DNA of 47,999 bases from an uncultured Clostridia bacterium (GTDB taxonomy: Bacteria > Bacillota > Clostridia > Christensenellales > UBA1242). Shown here one piece after another: positions 27,783 to 36,987 of this stretch. The DNA lies in contig CALWRN010000063.1 in assembly GCA_944383975.1 (NCBI GenBank), positions 1-47,999 on the forward strand, in the 5' to 3' direction. Below the pieces are notes generated by a model. It was not told the origin of the DNA, made no database searches, and saw only the letters and a program-made list of their open reading frames with translations. The position numbers were made by a program, and so were the translations under genes. Each line of letters opens with the position of its first letter. Within the stretch, counting starts at the first letter, position 1.

Positions 27783-28160
27783 TTATTTACCTTTCTTAGA
27801 ACTACCAGCGACAACTTTTCTTGGACCTTTTCTAGTTCTTGCATTATTTCTAGTATTTTGTCCTCTTACAGGAAGTCCTTTACGATGACGAACACCACGG
27901 TAGCAACCTATTTCAGTAAGTTTCTTTATATCCATGTCGACTTTTTTACGAAGTTCACCCTCAACAATAAGGTTATGTTCAATATAATTACGAAGTTTAG
28001 CAACTTGGTCATCAGTTAAGTCTTTAACTCTAATATCAGCACTGATTCCTGTTGCTTCACAAATTTTATTAGATGTAACTCTTCCTATACCATAGATATA
28101 AGTAAGTCCGAGTTCCAATCTTTTTTCTCTGGGTAAATCTACACCAGCAATTCTTGCCAT
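27783..28160 (-). CDS. rpsM: Ribosomal protein S13
   Basis: A 125-residue S13 of the 30S head, which contacts tRNA and forms bridges to the 50S subunit. The start [14 protein letters not shown], the helix-hairpin [18 protein letters not shown] and the basic C-terminal tail ([25 protein letters not shown]) are canonical. Length is normal. It follows rpmJ by 24 bp in the alpha operon. Confidence 0.99.
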   Translation of the reverse strand: MARIAGVDLPREKRLELGLTYIYGIGRVTSNKICEATGISADIRVKDLTDDQVAKLRNYIEHNLIVEGELRKKVDMDIKKLTEIGCYRGVRHRKGLPVRGQNTRNNARTRKGPRKVVAGSSKKGK

Positions 28161-28184
28161 TTAACTATCCTCCAATTTTTAATT

Positions 28185-28301
28185 TTAGCCTTGAACTTGT
28201 TTGTGTTTAGCACTCTTAGAGCAGATGACCATAACTTTACCATCTCTCTTAATAACTTTACACTTATCACAAATTGGCTTAACAGATGCTCTAACTTTCA
28301 T
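28185..28301 (-). CDS. rpmJ: Ribosomal protein L36
   Basis: A 38-residue protein: [15 protein letters not shown], then [12 protein letters not shown] and a C-terminal KHKQVQG. The zinc ligands Cys11, Cys14, Cys27 and the following His are kept, so this is the zinc-binding form of L36 in the 50S subunit. The ATG at 28301 has GGAG upstream, 12 bp after the infA stop. It is in its usual place between infA and rpsM. Confidence 0.97.
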   Translation of the reverse strand: MKVRASVKPICDKCKVIKRDGKVMVICSKSAKHKQVQG

Positions 28302-28313
28302 TTTGTCTCCTTT

Positions 28314-28538
28314 TTAGACGCCCTTTTCTCTCCAAGTGATTCGTCCTTTGGTAAGGTCATAAGGGCTCATTTCAACTTTGACTTTATCTCCTTCTAGAAC
28401 CTTAATATAATTTTTTCTAAGTTTTCCAGAAAGGTAGGTAATGATTTCATGACCATTAGATAGACGAACTCTAAAAGTAGTGTTTGGAAGAACTTCTACA
28501 ACCACTCCTTCAAATTCAATTACATCTTCTTTAGACAT
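28314..28538 (-). CDS. infA: Translation initiation factor IF-1
   Basis: A 74-residue OB-fold protein that occupies the ribosomal A site during initiation. The sequence [20 protein letters not shown], then [25 protein letters not shown] and [18 protein letters not shown], is canonical. A GTG two codons upstream (28544) touches the AAGGAG site, leaving no spacing. The ATG at 28538, five bases after it, is the likely start. The 5' end overlaps the end of the KOW gene by 8 bp, suggesting coupled translation. Confidence 0.97.
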   Translation of the reverse strand: MSKEDVIEFEGVVVEVLPNTTFRVRLSNGHEIITYLSGKLRKNYIKVLEGDKVKVEMSPYDLTKGRITWREKGV

Positions 28539-28791
28539 GTTCACTCCTTTTTTTTGATAAAAATTTTCGTATTAAAGCGTTGACTCTTTCGTTTTTATCT
28601 AAAACTTGGTCTTCGCTTAAAGCTTCACTACCATATAATTTGATATGTTTAAAGCTCTTTTTCTTAGGCTTAACGGTTTTAAGCCTTTTACCATCTGATA
28701 AATAAGCGTATTTATCATCAAGTTTGACAATAACGAATAATTGTCCTTTTTCTTTTCCAGCAATAGCCAGCACCACATTACCTATTTTCAT
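28531..28791 (-). CDS. KOW-domain RNA-binding protein, L14e-like
   Basis: An 86-residue protein with a KOW motif at the N-terminus ([35 protein letters not shown] pattern), then a basic VKPKKK stretch and a charged helical C-terminus ending KKRSEHV. This resembles the ribosomal L14e-like proteins encoded between map and infA in many Firmicutes, thought to bind RNA or the ribosome. The ATG at 28791 has GAGG upstream. Its stop overlaps infA by 8 bp. Confidence 0.9.
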   Translation of the reverse strand: MKIGNVVLAIAGKEKGQLFVIVKLDDKYAYLSDGKRLKTVKPKKKSFKHIKLYGSEALSEDQVLDKNERVNALIRKFLSKKRSEHV

Positions 28792-28802
28792 AGTTTCCTC
28801 TT

Positions 28803-29546
28803 TTATAAGGTTAAAATTTCTATTCCGTTTTTTGTAACATGAACAGTATTTTCATAATGTGCTGAAGGCTTGCCATCTCTAGTAACAACTCCCCAGCCAT
28901 CTTCTATAAGCCAAACCTCTTTTCTTCCCATGTTAATCATAGGTTCAATAGCAAGGCAGGCATTATCTGTTACGATTGGTCCGTCAGTAACTTTTCCATA
29001 ATTTGGAACATTAGGTGGTTCATGCATCTTCTTTCCTATGCCATGACCAACAAGTTCTCGGACAACCGAATAACCATTTTTTTCGGCATATTTTTGAATA
29101 GCGTTAGAAAGTTCACCTAATCTATGACCGACTTGTAAGTGCTTGATACCTTCAAAAAAGCATTGTTTAGTAACTTCAATAAGTCTTGCTTTTTCTTCAG
29201 AAATCTTGCCAACAGGGAATGTTCTTGCAGCATCACCATTATAGCCTTTATAATTTACTACAAGGTCAACACTGATTATATCCCCTTCTTTTAAAATACA
29301 ATCGTAACTTGGTATTCCATGAACAACCATGTCATTCACAGATGCACATATTGTTGCAGGAAATCCCTCATAGCCTTTGCAGGCAGGGATAGCACCACTA
29401 TCAATTATAAACTTTTCAACCAAAATGTCAAGTTCTTTCGTTGAAATCCCCGGTTTAATAAGGGTTTCACAATAGTTTAAAGCATCACGAGTAATTTCGC
29501 ATGCTTTTTTAACTAAAACAATTTCAGCAGGAGTTAAATTATTCAA
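28803..29546 (-). CDS. map: Methionine aminopeptidase, type I
   Basis: A 247-residue enzyme that removes the initiator Met from new proteins. The five metal ligands appear in their motifs: ISVDLVVNYKGYNGDAART (two Asp), GHGIGKKMHEPP (His), CLAIEPM (Glu) and a final Glu in HYENTVHVT. The substrate-binding His is in MVVHGIPS. The start is TTG at 29546, which overlaps the adk stop (TTGA), and its GGAGG site lies inside the adk 3' end: a clear case of translational coupling. Length is typical. Confidence 0.98.
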   Translation of the reverse strand: MNNLTPAEIVLVKKACEITRDALNYCETLIKPGISTKELDILVEKFIIDSGAIPACKGYEGFPATICASVNDMVVHGIPSYDCILKEGDIISVDLVVNYKGYNGDAARTFPVGKISEEKARLIEVTKQCFFEGIKHLQVGHRLGELSNAIQKYAEKNGYSVVRELVGHGIGKKMHEPPNVPNYGKVTDGPIVTDNACLAIEPMINMGRKEVWLIEDGWGVVTRDGKPSAHYENTVHVTKNGIEILTL

Positions 29547-30172
29547 TTTTTCGCCTCCAAATTTTTTAGAAAAGTTTTTACTATTTCAAAAGTTTCTTCT
29601 GGTTTTCCATCATTTGAAACTTTAAATAGTTTATCACTGTAGAAGTTTATGAGTGGTGCAGTATTCTCATCATAAACTTCCAGACGATGTCTTATAGTAT
29701 CAGGTTTATCGTCATCGCGCTGAATGAGTTTTGTGGAACATTTACTGCAAATTTCATCTTTATTATCAAATATGCTATAAATTTCTCCACAGTTTGGACA
29801 AGTTCTTCTTGCTGATAGTCTGTTTATAATTGTCTCTTTAGAAAGTTCAACAAGAATAACAGTGTCTATTGAAGATATATTTTGAAGTGCTTTTGCTTGA
29901 GCAATTGTTCTAGGAAATCCATCAAGAATAAATCCTTTTTGGCAATCAGGTTTGTTTATTCTCTCTTTAACAATTTCTACGGTTACTTCATCTGGCACTA
30001 AAGCACCACTTTCCATAATTTGTTTTACCTTTCTTGCAAGAGGAGTATTTTCTTTAACTATGGCTCTAAATAAATCTCCAGTTGAAATTTGAGGTAAGTC
30101 AAACTCTGATGTGATTTTTTTTGCTAAAGTTCCTTTTCCACTACCTGGTGCACCTAAAAGAATTATTTTCAT
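29543..30172 (-). CDS. adk: Adenylate kinase, zinc type
   Basis: A 209-residue enzyme interconverting AMP, ADP and ATP. The P-loop GAPGSGKGT (residues 7-15), the AMP-binding STGDLFR and GFPRTIAQA motifs and the LID domain with a CPNC...CSKC zinc site (near residues 128-150) are all present. This is the long, zinc-bearing form typical of Gram-positive bacteria. AAAGGAG precedes the ATG. It is in its usual place between secY and map, but 186 bp after secY, an unusually wide gap for this operon. Confidence 0.98.
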   Translation of the reverse strand: MKIILLGAPGSGKGTLAKKITSEFDLPQISTGDLFRAIVKENTPLARKVKQIMESGALVPDEVTVEIVKERINKPDCQKGFILDGFPRTIAQAKALQNISSIDTVILVELSKETIINRLSARRTCPNCGEIYSIFDNKDEICSKCSTKLIQRDDDKPDTIRHRLEVYDENTAPLINFYSDKLFKVSNDGKPEETFEIVKTFLKNLEAKN

Positions 30173-30358
30173 AAAATCTCCTTTAAATATACCTTCAATT
30201 TTGTGCTTAATGAATTTTATTTTTATAAATTCTGCAGTAATTTATTAAAAATATTTCATCAAACACTACTCTTTCAATAGGGAATTTCTTCCCTATTGCT
30301 AAAGCCTGTGTTATTTTAAATCTAAATTAATAGATGTTTTCTGAATTATTTTTCCTTA
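30173..30358 (-). promoter_or_regulatory. secY-adk gap with a perfect hairpin
   Basis: This 186-bp gap is the widest inside the ribosomal operon. It contains a perfect 9-bp stem (AATAGGGAA / TTCCCTATT, 30276-30297) with a 4-base loop, not followed by a T run on the minus strand. It is therefore not an ordinary terminator; it may be an RNA processing site, an attenuator or a protein-binding site ahead of adk. No convincing internal promoter was found. Confidence 0.55.
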
Positions 30359-31645
30359 TCAACTCAAAAATCCCTTGTGATTTCTCACAAACATTTGAGC
30401 AGAAAGTTGTTTTTCAAGTTCTAGAGCAACTGAAACAACAATCATAAGTCCTGTAGCACTAAATGCGTTGATTAATATTGATGCCCCTGAAACATCTCCA
30501 ATTGCTTTGAATGCAAGTGAAGGAATAAGTGCAATAACTGCTAAGAAGATTGCACCAAATAATGTAACTCTATTTGAAATTTTTCCTAAATATTCAGCAG
30601 TTGGTTTTCCTGCACGAATTCCAGGAATAAATCCTCCTTGTTGTTGAATTCTTTTACTTACATCATCAGGATTGAATGATATCTTTGAATAGAAGAATGC
30701 AAATACAAGAATTAAAAGTGCTGTAAGCACAATATAGAGCCATGAGTTTGTTCCAAGCCAATCACTATACCAAGTAACATCTGGCCAGAAGACAGAGATT
30801 ATAAGTTGTGGGAATGTAATAAGTGCACTGGCGAATATGATAGGCATAACTCCAGTTGCATTTATTCTTATAGGAATATAATTGCTCTGACCTCCATATA
30901 CTTTTCTTCCTTTTATTTGTTTTGCATATTGAACTTGAACTCTTCTTTCACCACCATCCATAAAGACAATGAGAGCGAAGATTGCAACAACAGCAACAAT
31001 AAATAATACTAAATACCAAATATATGTTATGTCAACTGTGCAGTATTCTATAATTGCAGAAATGCTTGTTCCTGCAGAAGAAAGAATACCAACGAAGATA
31101 AGTAAACTTGTTCCATTTCCTATTCCAAGGTCTGTAATTCTCTCTCCAATCCAAACAGTAAACATTGCACCAGCAACCATTGTTATAACAACACCACAAC
31201 CTACAAGCCAAACAGGAATTCCTGAAAGGTTTGCATCAATGCTTGATGAATAAGCTACAACAATACCAACTGCTTGAGCAATTGCTAAAACGAGTGCCGC
31301 AATACGAGTGTATAATTGAATTTTTCTTCTTCCATCTTCACCACTTTTTGACAATCTTTCAAGAGAAGGAATTGCAACAGTGAGAAGCTGTATAACGATG
31401 GAAGCAGTGATGTAAGGTGAAACACCCAGTGCAAGAACTGAACAGTTTTGCAATGCACCACCACTGACCATATTCATTAGTTCAAAGAAACCAAACCCTG
31501 TGCTGTTTGCGAATATAGCATCAGTTGAGAAACCTACGCAAGGAATCCAGCAACCAACTCTATAAACGAATAGCAAAAGAAGGGTTATTAAAATTTTGTT
31601 TCTTATTTCTTTCACTTTAAATGCGTCAATAATCGTTCTAAACAT
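30359..31645 (-). CDS. secY: Protein translocase subunit SecY
   Basis: A 428-residue channel protein of the Sec translocase with ten hydrophobic segments. Characteristic sequences are the N-terminal RNKILITLLLLFVYRVG, the plug-region GGALQNCSVLALGVSPYITASIVIQLL, SKSGEDGRRKIQ, GERITDLGIGNGTSLLIF, RRVQVQYAKQIKGRK and GFIPGIRAGKPTAEYL. Length is normal. Its ATG overlaps the rplO stop (TAATG). Confidence 0.99.
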   Translation of the reverse strand: MFRTIIDAFKVKEIRNKILITLLLLFVYRVGCWIPCVGFSTDAIFANSTGFGFFELMNMVSGGALQNCSVLALGVSPYITASIVIQLLTVAIPSLERLSKSGEDGRRKIQLYTRIAALVLAIAQAVGIVVAYSSSIDANLSGIPVWLVGCGVVITMVAGAMFTVWIGERITDLGIGNGTSLLIFVGILSSAGTSISAIIEYCTVDITYIWYLVLFIVAVVAIFALIVFMDGGERRVQVQYAKQIKGRKVYGGQSNYIPIRINATGVMPIIFASALITFPQLIISVFWPDVTWYSDWLGTNSWLYIVLTALLILVFAFFYSKISFNPDDVSKRIQQQGGFIPGIRAGKPTAEYLGKISNRVTLFGAIFLAVIALIPSLAFKAIGDVSGASILINAFSATGLMIVVSVALELEKQLSAQMFVRNHKGFLS

Positions 31646-32091
31646 TATAACTCCTCTACTTTACCGCCAACTTTTTCAATTTTTTCTCTAGCTTGTTTTG
31701 TGATTTTATTACACTTAACAGTTATAGGTTTTGTGATTTCTCCATTTCCTAAAACCTTAAGTCCATATTCAGAACGTTTGCCAATAAATCTTGTTTCATA
31801 AAGAAGTTCTTGATCAACAACTGCGTTTGCTTCAAAAGCTTCTAAATCTCCAACATTTACACATGCATATCTTTTTGCAAAGTTTTTATTGTTAAATCCA
31901 CGAATTGGGACTTTTCTGATCATTGGGATATTTCCACCCTCAAATCCAGGTCTTACTCCACCACCACTACGAGCATTTTGACCTTTGTGGCCTTTTCCAC
32001 TAGTTTTACCTATTCCACTGCCAATACCTCTACCAACTCTAACTTTTTTAGTTGTAGCACCTTGAGCAGGTTTCATGTTTTCAAGTTTCAT
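31645..32091 (-). CDS. rplO: Ribosomal protein L15
   Basis: A 148-residue L15, a late-assembling 50S protein. The Gly/Arg-rich N-terminal extension (KVRVGRGIGSGIGKTSGKGHKGQNARSGGG pattern) and the C-terminal L18e-like domain (KVLGNGEITKPITVKCNKITKQAREKIEKVGG) are standard. It lies 10 bp after rpmD and overlaps the start of secY. Confidence 0.99.
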   Translation of the reverse strand: MKLENMKPAQGATTKKVRVGRGIGSGIGKTSGKGHKGQNARSGGGVRPGFEGGNIPMIRKVPIRGFNNKNFAKRYACVNVGDLEAFEANAVVDQELLYETRFIGKRSEYGLKVLGNGEITKPITVKCNKITKQAREKIEKVGGKVEEL

Positions 32092-32101
32092 GTCGGCCTC
32101 C

Positions 32102-32296
32102 TTATTTTACTTCTTCTACTTTTACAAGATGAGCCACGTGGTGAAGGCTTCCTCTTATAGATTCATTATCTGGGAGAATCTTTGATTGGTTAAGTTTTTT
32201 AAGTCCAAGAGCTTCAATAATCTTTGCTTGTTTTGCGTTATAACCAATGCAACTTCTAACCCATGTAACTTTAAGCATTTTTTCTTTATTTGCCAT
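32102..32296 (-). CDS. rpmD: Ribosomal protein L30
   Basis: A 64-residue L30. The core LKVTWVRSCIGYNAKQAKIIEALGLKKLNQS followed by an RGSLHHVAHLVKVEEV end is canonical for bacterial L30. The gene lies between rpsE and rplO with 10-11 bp gaps. Confidence 0.97.
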   Translation of the reverse strand: MANKEKMLKVTWVRSCIGYNAKQAKIIEALGLKKLNQSKILPDNESIRGSLHHVAHLVKVEEVK

Positions 32297-32307
32297 GTCG
32301 TCCTCCC

Positions 32308-32904
32308 TTAGATTTCCTCTACGCTTTTGCCACGACGTCTAGCAATTTCTTCTTTTGTCTTAAGACTAAGAAGACCAGCCATTGTAGCTTTTACGCAGTT
32401 AATTTTATTTGAAGAACCATGAGTTTTTGTAACAATATTTTTAATTCCTGCAAGTTCAATAACTGCACGTGCAGAACCACCAGCGATAACACCAGTACCT
32501 TCTTTAGCAGGCAATAATAAAATTTTTGTTGCTGAGAATTTACCAATATTTTCATGTGGGATTGTTCCGTTAACGATAGGAACAACTTTAACATTTCTTT
32601 TAGCGATAGTTGTTGCTTTTTCAATTGCAGAGCTTACGTCTTTGCTCTTACCGATTCCAAGACCAACTCTACCCTTTCCATCACCAACTACAACAAGAGC
32701 TGAGAAACGAAGAGTTCTTCCACCTTTAACAACCTTTGTTACACGTCTTACAGAAACTACACGCTTATCAAATTCGCTTGCTTCTTTCTTTGGAGCTCTT
32801 TCTTTTCTTTCACCTTTAACTTTAGAAGAGAAGTTTTTCTTTCCTTTAGGTGCTGTATTTTCAGAAGCAGTATTTTCTACAGTGATTTGTTCGTTTTCTG
32901 CCAT
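32308..32904 (-). CDS. rpsE: Ribosomal protein S5
   Basis: A 198-residue S5, which helps form the mRNA entry channel. The double-stranded-RNA-binding domain ([36 protein letters not shown], then [10 protein letters not shown]) and the C-terminal domain ([36 protein letters not shown]) are canonical. About 40 residues at the N-terminus are extra, with an acidic start ([15 protein letters not shown]) then a basic Lys/Arg stretch, giving 198 rather than the usual 165 or so residues. Confidence 0.98.
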   Translation of the reverse strand: MAENEQITVENTASENTAPKGKKNFSSKVKGERKERAPKKEASEFDKRVVSVRRVTKVVKGGRTLRFSALVVVGDGKGRVGLGIGKSKDVSSAIEKATTIAKRNVKVVPIVNGTIPHENIGKFSATKILLLPAKEGTGVIAGGSARAVIELAGIKNIVTKTHGSSNKINCVKATMAGLLSLKTKEEIARRRGKSVEEI

Positions 32905-32913
32905 GATTTCCTC

Positions 32914-33282
32914 CTAAAATTTAAGTCCAGCTTCTCTGGCTCCATCAGCCAAAGCCTGAACACGACCGATATAGATATATCCACCTCTGTCAAATACAAC
33001 TTCAGTTATATTCTTTTCAAGAGCACGTTTAGCGATTGTTTCACCAACAAGTTTAGCTTGTTCAGATTTGCTCTTTCCATTGAGTTGTCCTTTAACATCA
33101 CTGTCTAATGTAGAACAAGATACAAGAGTTACCCCTTTTACGTCATCAATGATTTGAGCATAAATTTGACTTAAACTTCTGTAAACTGAAAGACGAGGTC
33201 TTTCACTTGTTCCAGAAACCTTTGTTCTAACTCTTTTATGACGAACAAGTCTTTCTTTATTTTTATCACTTTTGTTAATCAT
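32914..33282 (-). CDS. rplR: Ribosomal protein L18
   Basis: A 122-residue L18, which binds 5S rRNA with L5. Family sequences are [30 protein letters not shown], and the C-terminal [28 protein letters not shown]. Length is normal. It lies between rplF and rpsE. Confidence 0.99.
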   Translation of the reverse strand: MINKSDKNKERLVRHKRVRTKVSGTSERPRLSVYRSLSQIYAQIIDDVKGVTLVSCSTLDSDVKGQLNGKSKSEQAKLVGETIAKRALEKNITEVVFDRGGYIYIGRVQALADGAREAGLKF

Positions 33283-33293
33283 CTGAGTATCTC

Positions 33294-33842
33294 CTATTTC
33301 TTGCCTTTACCGGCTGCTTTTCCGACTTTTCTAATAACTACTTGGTCAGCATATCTTACACCATAACCATGATATGGTTCAACTGGTCTGATATCTTTAA
33401 TATTTGAAGCAAACTGACCAACTTTTTGTCTATCAATTCCAGATACAACAATATCTGTAGCTGTTGGACAAGTAACTTGAATATCACTTGGAATTTCAAC
33501 TTCAACTTGGTGAGAGAATCCTAAGTTCATAACAAGTTTATTTCCACTAACACTGGCTTTGTAACCTACACCAGAAATTTGTAATGCTTTTTTAAAGCCA
33601 TCATGAACACCAACAACCATATTGTGTGCAAGTGCTCTATAAAGTCCATGTTTAGCATTTGATGATGGAGTTTCTTTTGCGATTTCAAAAGAAATGTTTT
33701 GCCCATCAACATTAACTTTGATAACAGCATCAACATTTTGAGTTAAAGTTCCTTTAGGTCCACTAACTGTAAGAACGCCATTTTCAAATTTAGCAGTTAC
33801 GCCAGCAGGCATAACAATTAATTCTTTACCTATTCTAGACAT
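33294..33842 (-). CDS. rplF: Ribosomal protein L6
   Basis: A 182-residue L6 of the 50S GTPase-centre base. The start [14 protein letters not shown], the repeat-domain sequence [21 protein letters not shown] and the C-terminal signature [30 protein letters not shown] are canonical. It lies 9 bp after rpsH. Confidence 0.99.
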   Translation of the reverse strand: MSRIGKELIVMPAGVTAKFENGVLTVSGPKGTLTQNVDAVIKVNVDGQNISFEIAKETPSSNAKHGLYRALAHNMVVGVHDGFKKALQISGVGYKASVSGNKLVMNLGFSHQVEVEIPSDIQVTCPTATDIVVSGIDRQKVGQFASNIKDIRPVEPYHGYGVRYADQVVIRKVGKAAGKGKK

Positions 33843-33851
33843 GTTTCCTCC

Positions 33852-34250
33852 TTACCATACATAAGCGAGAACTTCGCCCCCTACACCAAGTTTTCTTGCT
33901 TCTTTATCAGTAACAATACCCTTGTTTGTAGAGATAATAGCGATTCCAAGTCCGCTTATAACTTTTGGAAGTTTATCTTTTTGTGCGTAAATACGAAGAC
34001 CAGGTTTAGAAATTCTTTTAAGTCCTTGTATAACGCTGTCGCCAGTTTCGTCATACTTTAAAGTAATAACGATATTCTTGTGATTGCCATCACTTGTTTC
34101 TTCATAAGATGCGATATAACCTTCGTCAAGAAGGATTTTAGCGATAGCTCTTTTTTCGTTTGATGCAGGAACACTTACATTGTCATGCTTAACTTGAAGT
34201 GCATTACGAATTCTTGTAAGCATATCTGCGATTGGATCTGTAACTAACAT
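33852..34250 (-). CDS. rpsH: Ribosomal protein S8
   Basis: A 132-residue S8. [30 protein letters not shown] at the N-terminus and the C-terminal [26 protein letters not shown] signature are canonical. In E. coli, S8 also represses the spc operon; whether it does here is not visible. It lies 16 bp after rpsN. Confidence 0.99.
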   Translation of the reverse strand: MLVTDPIADMLTRIRNALQVKHDNVSVPASNEKRAIAKILLDEGYIASYEETSDGNHKNIVITLKYDETGDSVIQGLKRISKPGLRIYAQKDKLPKVISGLGIAIISTNKGIVTDKEARKLGVGGEVLAYVW

Positions 34251-34266
34251 TATTCTTCCTCCTTAA

Positions 34267-34452
34267 TTACCAGCTTGACTTTCTAACACCAGGAATTTCA
34301 CCTTTGTTAGCAAGTTCACGGAAGCAAACTCTGCAAATTCCATATTTTTTAAGAACTGCGTGAGGTCTTCCACATAATGAGCATCTTGTATACTCGCGAG
34401 TTTTATACTTTTGTGTTCTTTTTTGTTTTTCAACTAATGCTTTTCTTGCCAT
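34267..34452 (-). CDS. rpsN: Ribosomal protein S14, zinc type
   Basis: A 61-residue short S14 with zinc ligands Cys24, Cys27, Cys40 and Cys43 (CSLC...CRVC), and the canonical C-terminal [18 protein letters not shown]. The short zinc form is typical of Firmicutes and is the copy replaced by a longer zinc-free paralogue under zinc starvation in some species. It lies between rplE and rpsH. Confidence 0.98.
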   Translation of the reverse strand: MARKALVEKQKRTQKYKTREYTRCSLCGRPHAVLKKYGICRVCFRELANKGEIPGVRKSSW

Positions 34453-34463
34453 AACTTTAACTC

Positions 34464-35015
34464 CTATTTAGCAAAAGGCAATCCGAGTGCCTTAAGTAAA
34501 GCTTTTGCTTCTTCGTTGGTCTTAGCGGTAGTTACAAAAGTAATATCAAAACCTCTAATTTTTTCGACTTTTTCATATACGATTTCTGGGAAAATAAGTT
34601 GTTCTTTTATTCCCATAGAATAATTTCCTTTGCCATCAAATGACTTATCAGAAATTCCTCTAAAGTCTCTCACTTTTGGAAGAGCGATTGCTGTAAGTCT
34701 ATCAAAGAATTCATACATTCTTTCTCCTCTAAGTGTAACTTTAGCACCAATTTTTTGTCCTTCTCTTAAACCGAAGTTTGAAATTGATTTCTTTGCTGTT
34801 GTAACAACAGGCTTTTGTCCTGAAATAACAGCAAGTTCTTCAACAGCGATATTAAAACTTTTTGAATTTCCTTTAACTTCGCCAAGTCCCATGTTAAGAA
34901 CAATTTTAACAAGTTTTGGAACTTCATTTACATTTTTATATCCAAATTCTTTAATAAGAGCAGGAACAACTTCTTTTTTATATTTTTCTAAAATTCTATT
35001 TTGTTCTTTAGCCAT
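34464..35015 (-). CDS. rplE: Ribosomal protein L5
   Basis: A 183-residue L5, which binds 5S rRNA and forms a bridge to the 30S head. Canonical sequences are [70 protein letters not shown] and [17 protein letters not shown]. Length is normal. It lies 9 bp after the unusually long rplX. Confidence 0.99.
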   Translation of the reverse strand: MAKEQNRILEKYKKEVVPALIKEFGYKNVNEVPKLVKIVLNMGLGEVKGNSKSFNIAVEELAVISGQKPVVTTAKKSISNFGLREGQKIGAKVTLRGERMYEFFDRLTAIALPKVRDFRGISDKSFDGKGNYSMGIKEQLIFPEIVYEKVEKIRGFDITFVTTAKTNEEAKALLKALGLPFAK

Positions 35016-35024
35016 TATTTACTC

Positions 35025-35696
35025 CTATTTAGTTTCCTTTTTTGCTGTCGACTTTTTTGCTGTTGTTTTCTTTTCTGCTGAAGCAGCTGTTTTTGCTTCT
35101 GCAGTCTTTTTAGTAGTTGTTTTCTTTGGTTCAGCCTTAGCTTCGCCTTCTACTTTTTTAGTAGTTGTTGTTTTTTTAGTTGTTGTTTTTGTTTCTGCAG
35201 ATTTCTTTGCAGTTGTTGAAGAAGTTTTCTTTGCAGTTGTTTTTGCTGAAGCTTTAGCTTCTTTTACTTCTTCTTTCTTTTCTTCAACTTTTTCAGTGCC
35301 AGCAACTTTTAATTTTGCATTCTTAAGTTCTGACGCTTTGATTGTCTTCTTTGCTTCTTTCTTTGTTTGTTTTACAAACTCTTTATCTAAAGATGCACCA
35401 CATTTTTTGCAAGTACGAACTTTCTTTCCGTCTATTTCACTGTGTGCAACTCTTGTTGCTTTTCCACAAACTGGACAAACAACGAGAACATTTGAAGCAT
35501 CAATTGGAGCAGGTCTTTTGAAGATTCCGCCCTTATCTTGTTGAGACTTTGGTTTTTGGTGCTTAGAAACAATGTTAACATTTTCAACAAGCACTTTATT
35601 TGTATCTGCATAAACAGCAGTTACTTTTCCACTTTTACCTTTATCTTTACCAGCAATAACTAAAACGTTATCACCTGTTTTAACTGTCATCTTCAT
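35025..35696 (-). CDS. rplX: Ribosomal protein L24 with long Lys/Thr/Ala-rich tail
   Basis: A 223-residue L24, about twice the usual 100-110. Residues 1-104 are a normal L24: a KOW motif (TGDNVLVIAGKDKGKSGKV), NIVSKHQKPKSQQDKGGI, and two CxxC pairs (Cys74/77 and Cys96/99) that can hold zinc. Residues about 105-223 are a low-complexity tail built from KK, TTKK, AKK, ATA and EEK pieces, first Lys/Glu-rich and then almost only Lys, Thr, Ala and Ser, like histone H1 or bacterial histone-like tails. No stop or frameshift separates the parts, and rplE follows 9 bp after. The start ATG 35696 is 6 bp after AAGGAG. Core role: early 23S rRNA assembly; tail role unknown. Confidence 0.97.
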   Translation of the reverse strand: MKMTVKTGDNVLVIAGKDKGKSGKVTAVYADTNKVLVENVNIVSKHQKPKSQQDKGGIFKRPAPIDASNVLVVCPVCGKATRVAHSEIDGKKVRTCKKCGASLDKEFVKQTKKEAKKTIKASELKNAKLKVAGTEKVEEKKEEVKEAKASAKTTAKKTSSTTAKKSAETKTTTKKTTTTKKVEGEAKAEPKKTTTKKTAEAKTAASAEKKTTAKKSTAKKETK

Positions 35697-35708
35697 GGTA
35701 TGCTCCTT

Positions 35709-36077
35709 TTATATAACGTCTGGTGCAAGAGATATTATCTTCATATATCCCTTATCACGAAGCTCTCTAGCAATAGGTCCAAAAACACGAGTTCCTTTTG
35801 GTTGTTTTTGATTATCAATAATAACAGCTGCATTATCATCAAATCTGATATGAGAACCATCAGGTCTTCTTAAACCTTTTGAAGAACGAACAATAACAGC
35901 TTTAACAACATCACCTTTCTTAACAGTTCCACCAGGAATGGCTTTTTTAACAGAGGCAACAATAACGTCACCAATGTTTCCACTTCTTCTAAATGAACCA
36001 CCAAGAACTCTGATACACATAATCTCTTTTGCGCCTGTGTTATCTGCAACTTTTAATCTTGTTTGTGGTTGAATCAT
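35709..36077 (-). CDS. rplN: Ribosomal protein L14
   Basis: A 122-residue L14 of the intersubunit face. The start [51 protein letters not shown] and the C-terminal [28 protein letters not shown] are canonical. It lies between rpsQ and rplX. Confidence 0.99.
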   Translation of the reverse strand: MIQPQTRLKVADNTGAKEIMCIRVLGGSFRRSGNIGDVIVASVKKAIPGGTVKKGDVVKAVIVRSSKGLRRPDGSHIRFDDNAAVIIDNQKQPKGTRVFGPIARELRDKGYMKIISLAPDVI

Positions 36078-36091
36078 ATTCGTTCCTCCTA

Positions 36092-36355
36092 TTACTTAGC
36101 TTTTTCAATGATTTCTACAACTCTGAAATACTTGTCTTTACTAAGTGGACGAGTTTCCATTATGCGAACTGTATCTCCAATTCCGCATTCATTGTTTTCA
36201 TCATGAACTTTGAAAGTTTTCGACTTTTGAACAACTTTTTTATAGATTGGGCTTTTAACTCTGGAAACGATTTTAACTACAACAGTTTTATCCATTTTAC
36301 CAGCGCTAACAACTTCGCCAATACGAGTAATTCTTGCATTTCTACTTGTTTCCAT
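36092..36355 (-). CDS. rpsQ: Ribosomal protein S17
   Basis: An 87-residue S17, an OB-fold 16S binder. [28 protein letters not shown] and the end [27 protein letters not shown] are canonical. Its ATG lies inside the end of rpmC (14-bp overlap), so the two are translationally coupled. Confidence 0.99.
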   Translation of the reverse strand: METSRNARITRIGEVVSAGKMDKTVVVKIVSRVKSPIYKKVVQKSKTFKVHDENNECGIGDTVRIMETRPLSKDKYFRVVEIIEKAK

Positions 36356-36560
36356 CGTTGCCTCCCTTTTCTTCTAATTCTTTTTCTCTTAAGACTGTTT
36401 TAACTCTTGCTATATCCTTTTTAACATTATGAATTGCCATAGGGTTTGCAAGAGAACGAGTAGCGTGAGAGAAACGGAGATTAAATAATTCACTATTAAG
36501 TTCTTTAAGTTTTGCATTTAATTCAGCAACAGATAGATATTTAATTTCATTAGTTTTCAT
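36342..36560 (-). CDS. rpmC: Ribosomal protein L29
   Basis: A 72-residue L29 near the polypeptide exit tunnel. The pattern [35 protein letters not shown] with [12 protein letters not shown] is canonical. A GGNDGNK end lies in the overlap with rpsQ. Its own start overlaps the end of rplP by 11 bp. Confidence 0.98.
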   Translation of the reverse strand: MKTNEIKYLSVAELNAKLKELNSELFNLRFSHATRSLANPMAIHNVKKDIARVKTVLREKELEEKGGNDGNK

Positions 36561-36987
36561 CTTTCACACCACCTTTTGCTTCTTCTTTCTTTATAAATTT
36601 AACTTTGCATGGAAGTTTATGTCCAGCAAGTCTAAGTGCTTCTTTAGCTGTAGCTTCGCTTACACCTTCAATTTCAAAAAGCACTCTTCCAGGTTTAACA
36701 ACTGCAACCCAGAATTCAGGAGAACCTTTACCAGAACCCATACGAGTTTCAGCAGGTTTCTTAGTTACAGGCTTGTCAGGGAAAATTTTAATCCAAACCT
36801 TACCATCACGCTTTGTATATCTTGTTAAAGCTATACGAGCAGCTTCAATTTGGTTTGACTTAATCCAGCATGGTTCAGTAGCAATAATACCATAAGAACC
36901 ATAAGCAAGAGTATTACCTCTTGTGGCTTTTCCTGTCATTCTGCCTCTCATAACTTTTCTTCTTTTAACTCTTTTAGGCATTAACAT
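36550..36987 (-). CDS. rplP: Ribosomal protein L16
   Basis: A 145-residue L16, which positions A-site tRNA on the 50S. The start [25 protein letters not shown], the motif [24 protein letters not shown] and the C-terminal [10 protein letters not shown] are canonical. The ATG at 36987 overlaps the rpsC stop (TAATG) and stands 8 bp after AAAGGAGG. Confidence 0.99.
   Translation of the reverse strand: MLMPKRVKRRKVMRGRMTGKATRGNTLAYGSYGIIATEPCWIKSNQIEAARIALTRYTKRDGKVWIKIFPDKPVTKKPAETRMGSGKGSPEFWVAVVKPGRVLFEIEGVSEATAKEALRLAGHKLPCKVKFIKKEEAKGGVKDEN

Noticed and set aside
34630-35544. A 304-codon plus-strand frame
   Set aside because: It is antisense to rplE and the repetitive rplX tail; Lys/Thr/Ala codons on the other strand leave a stop-free frame. 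No ribosome site or promoter.
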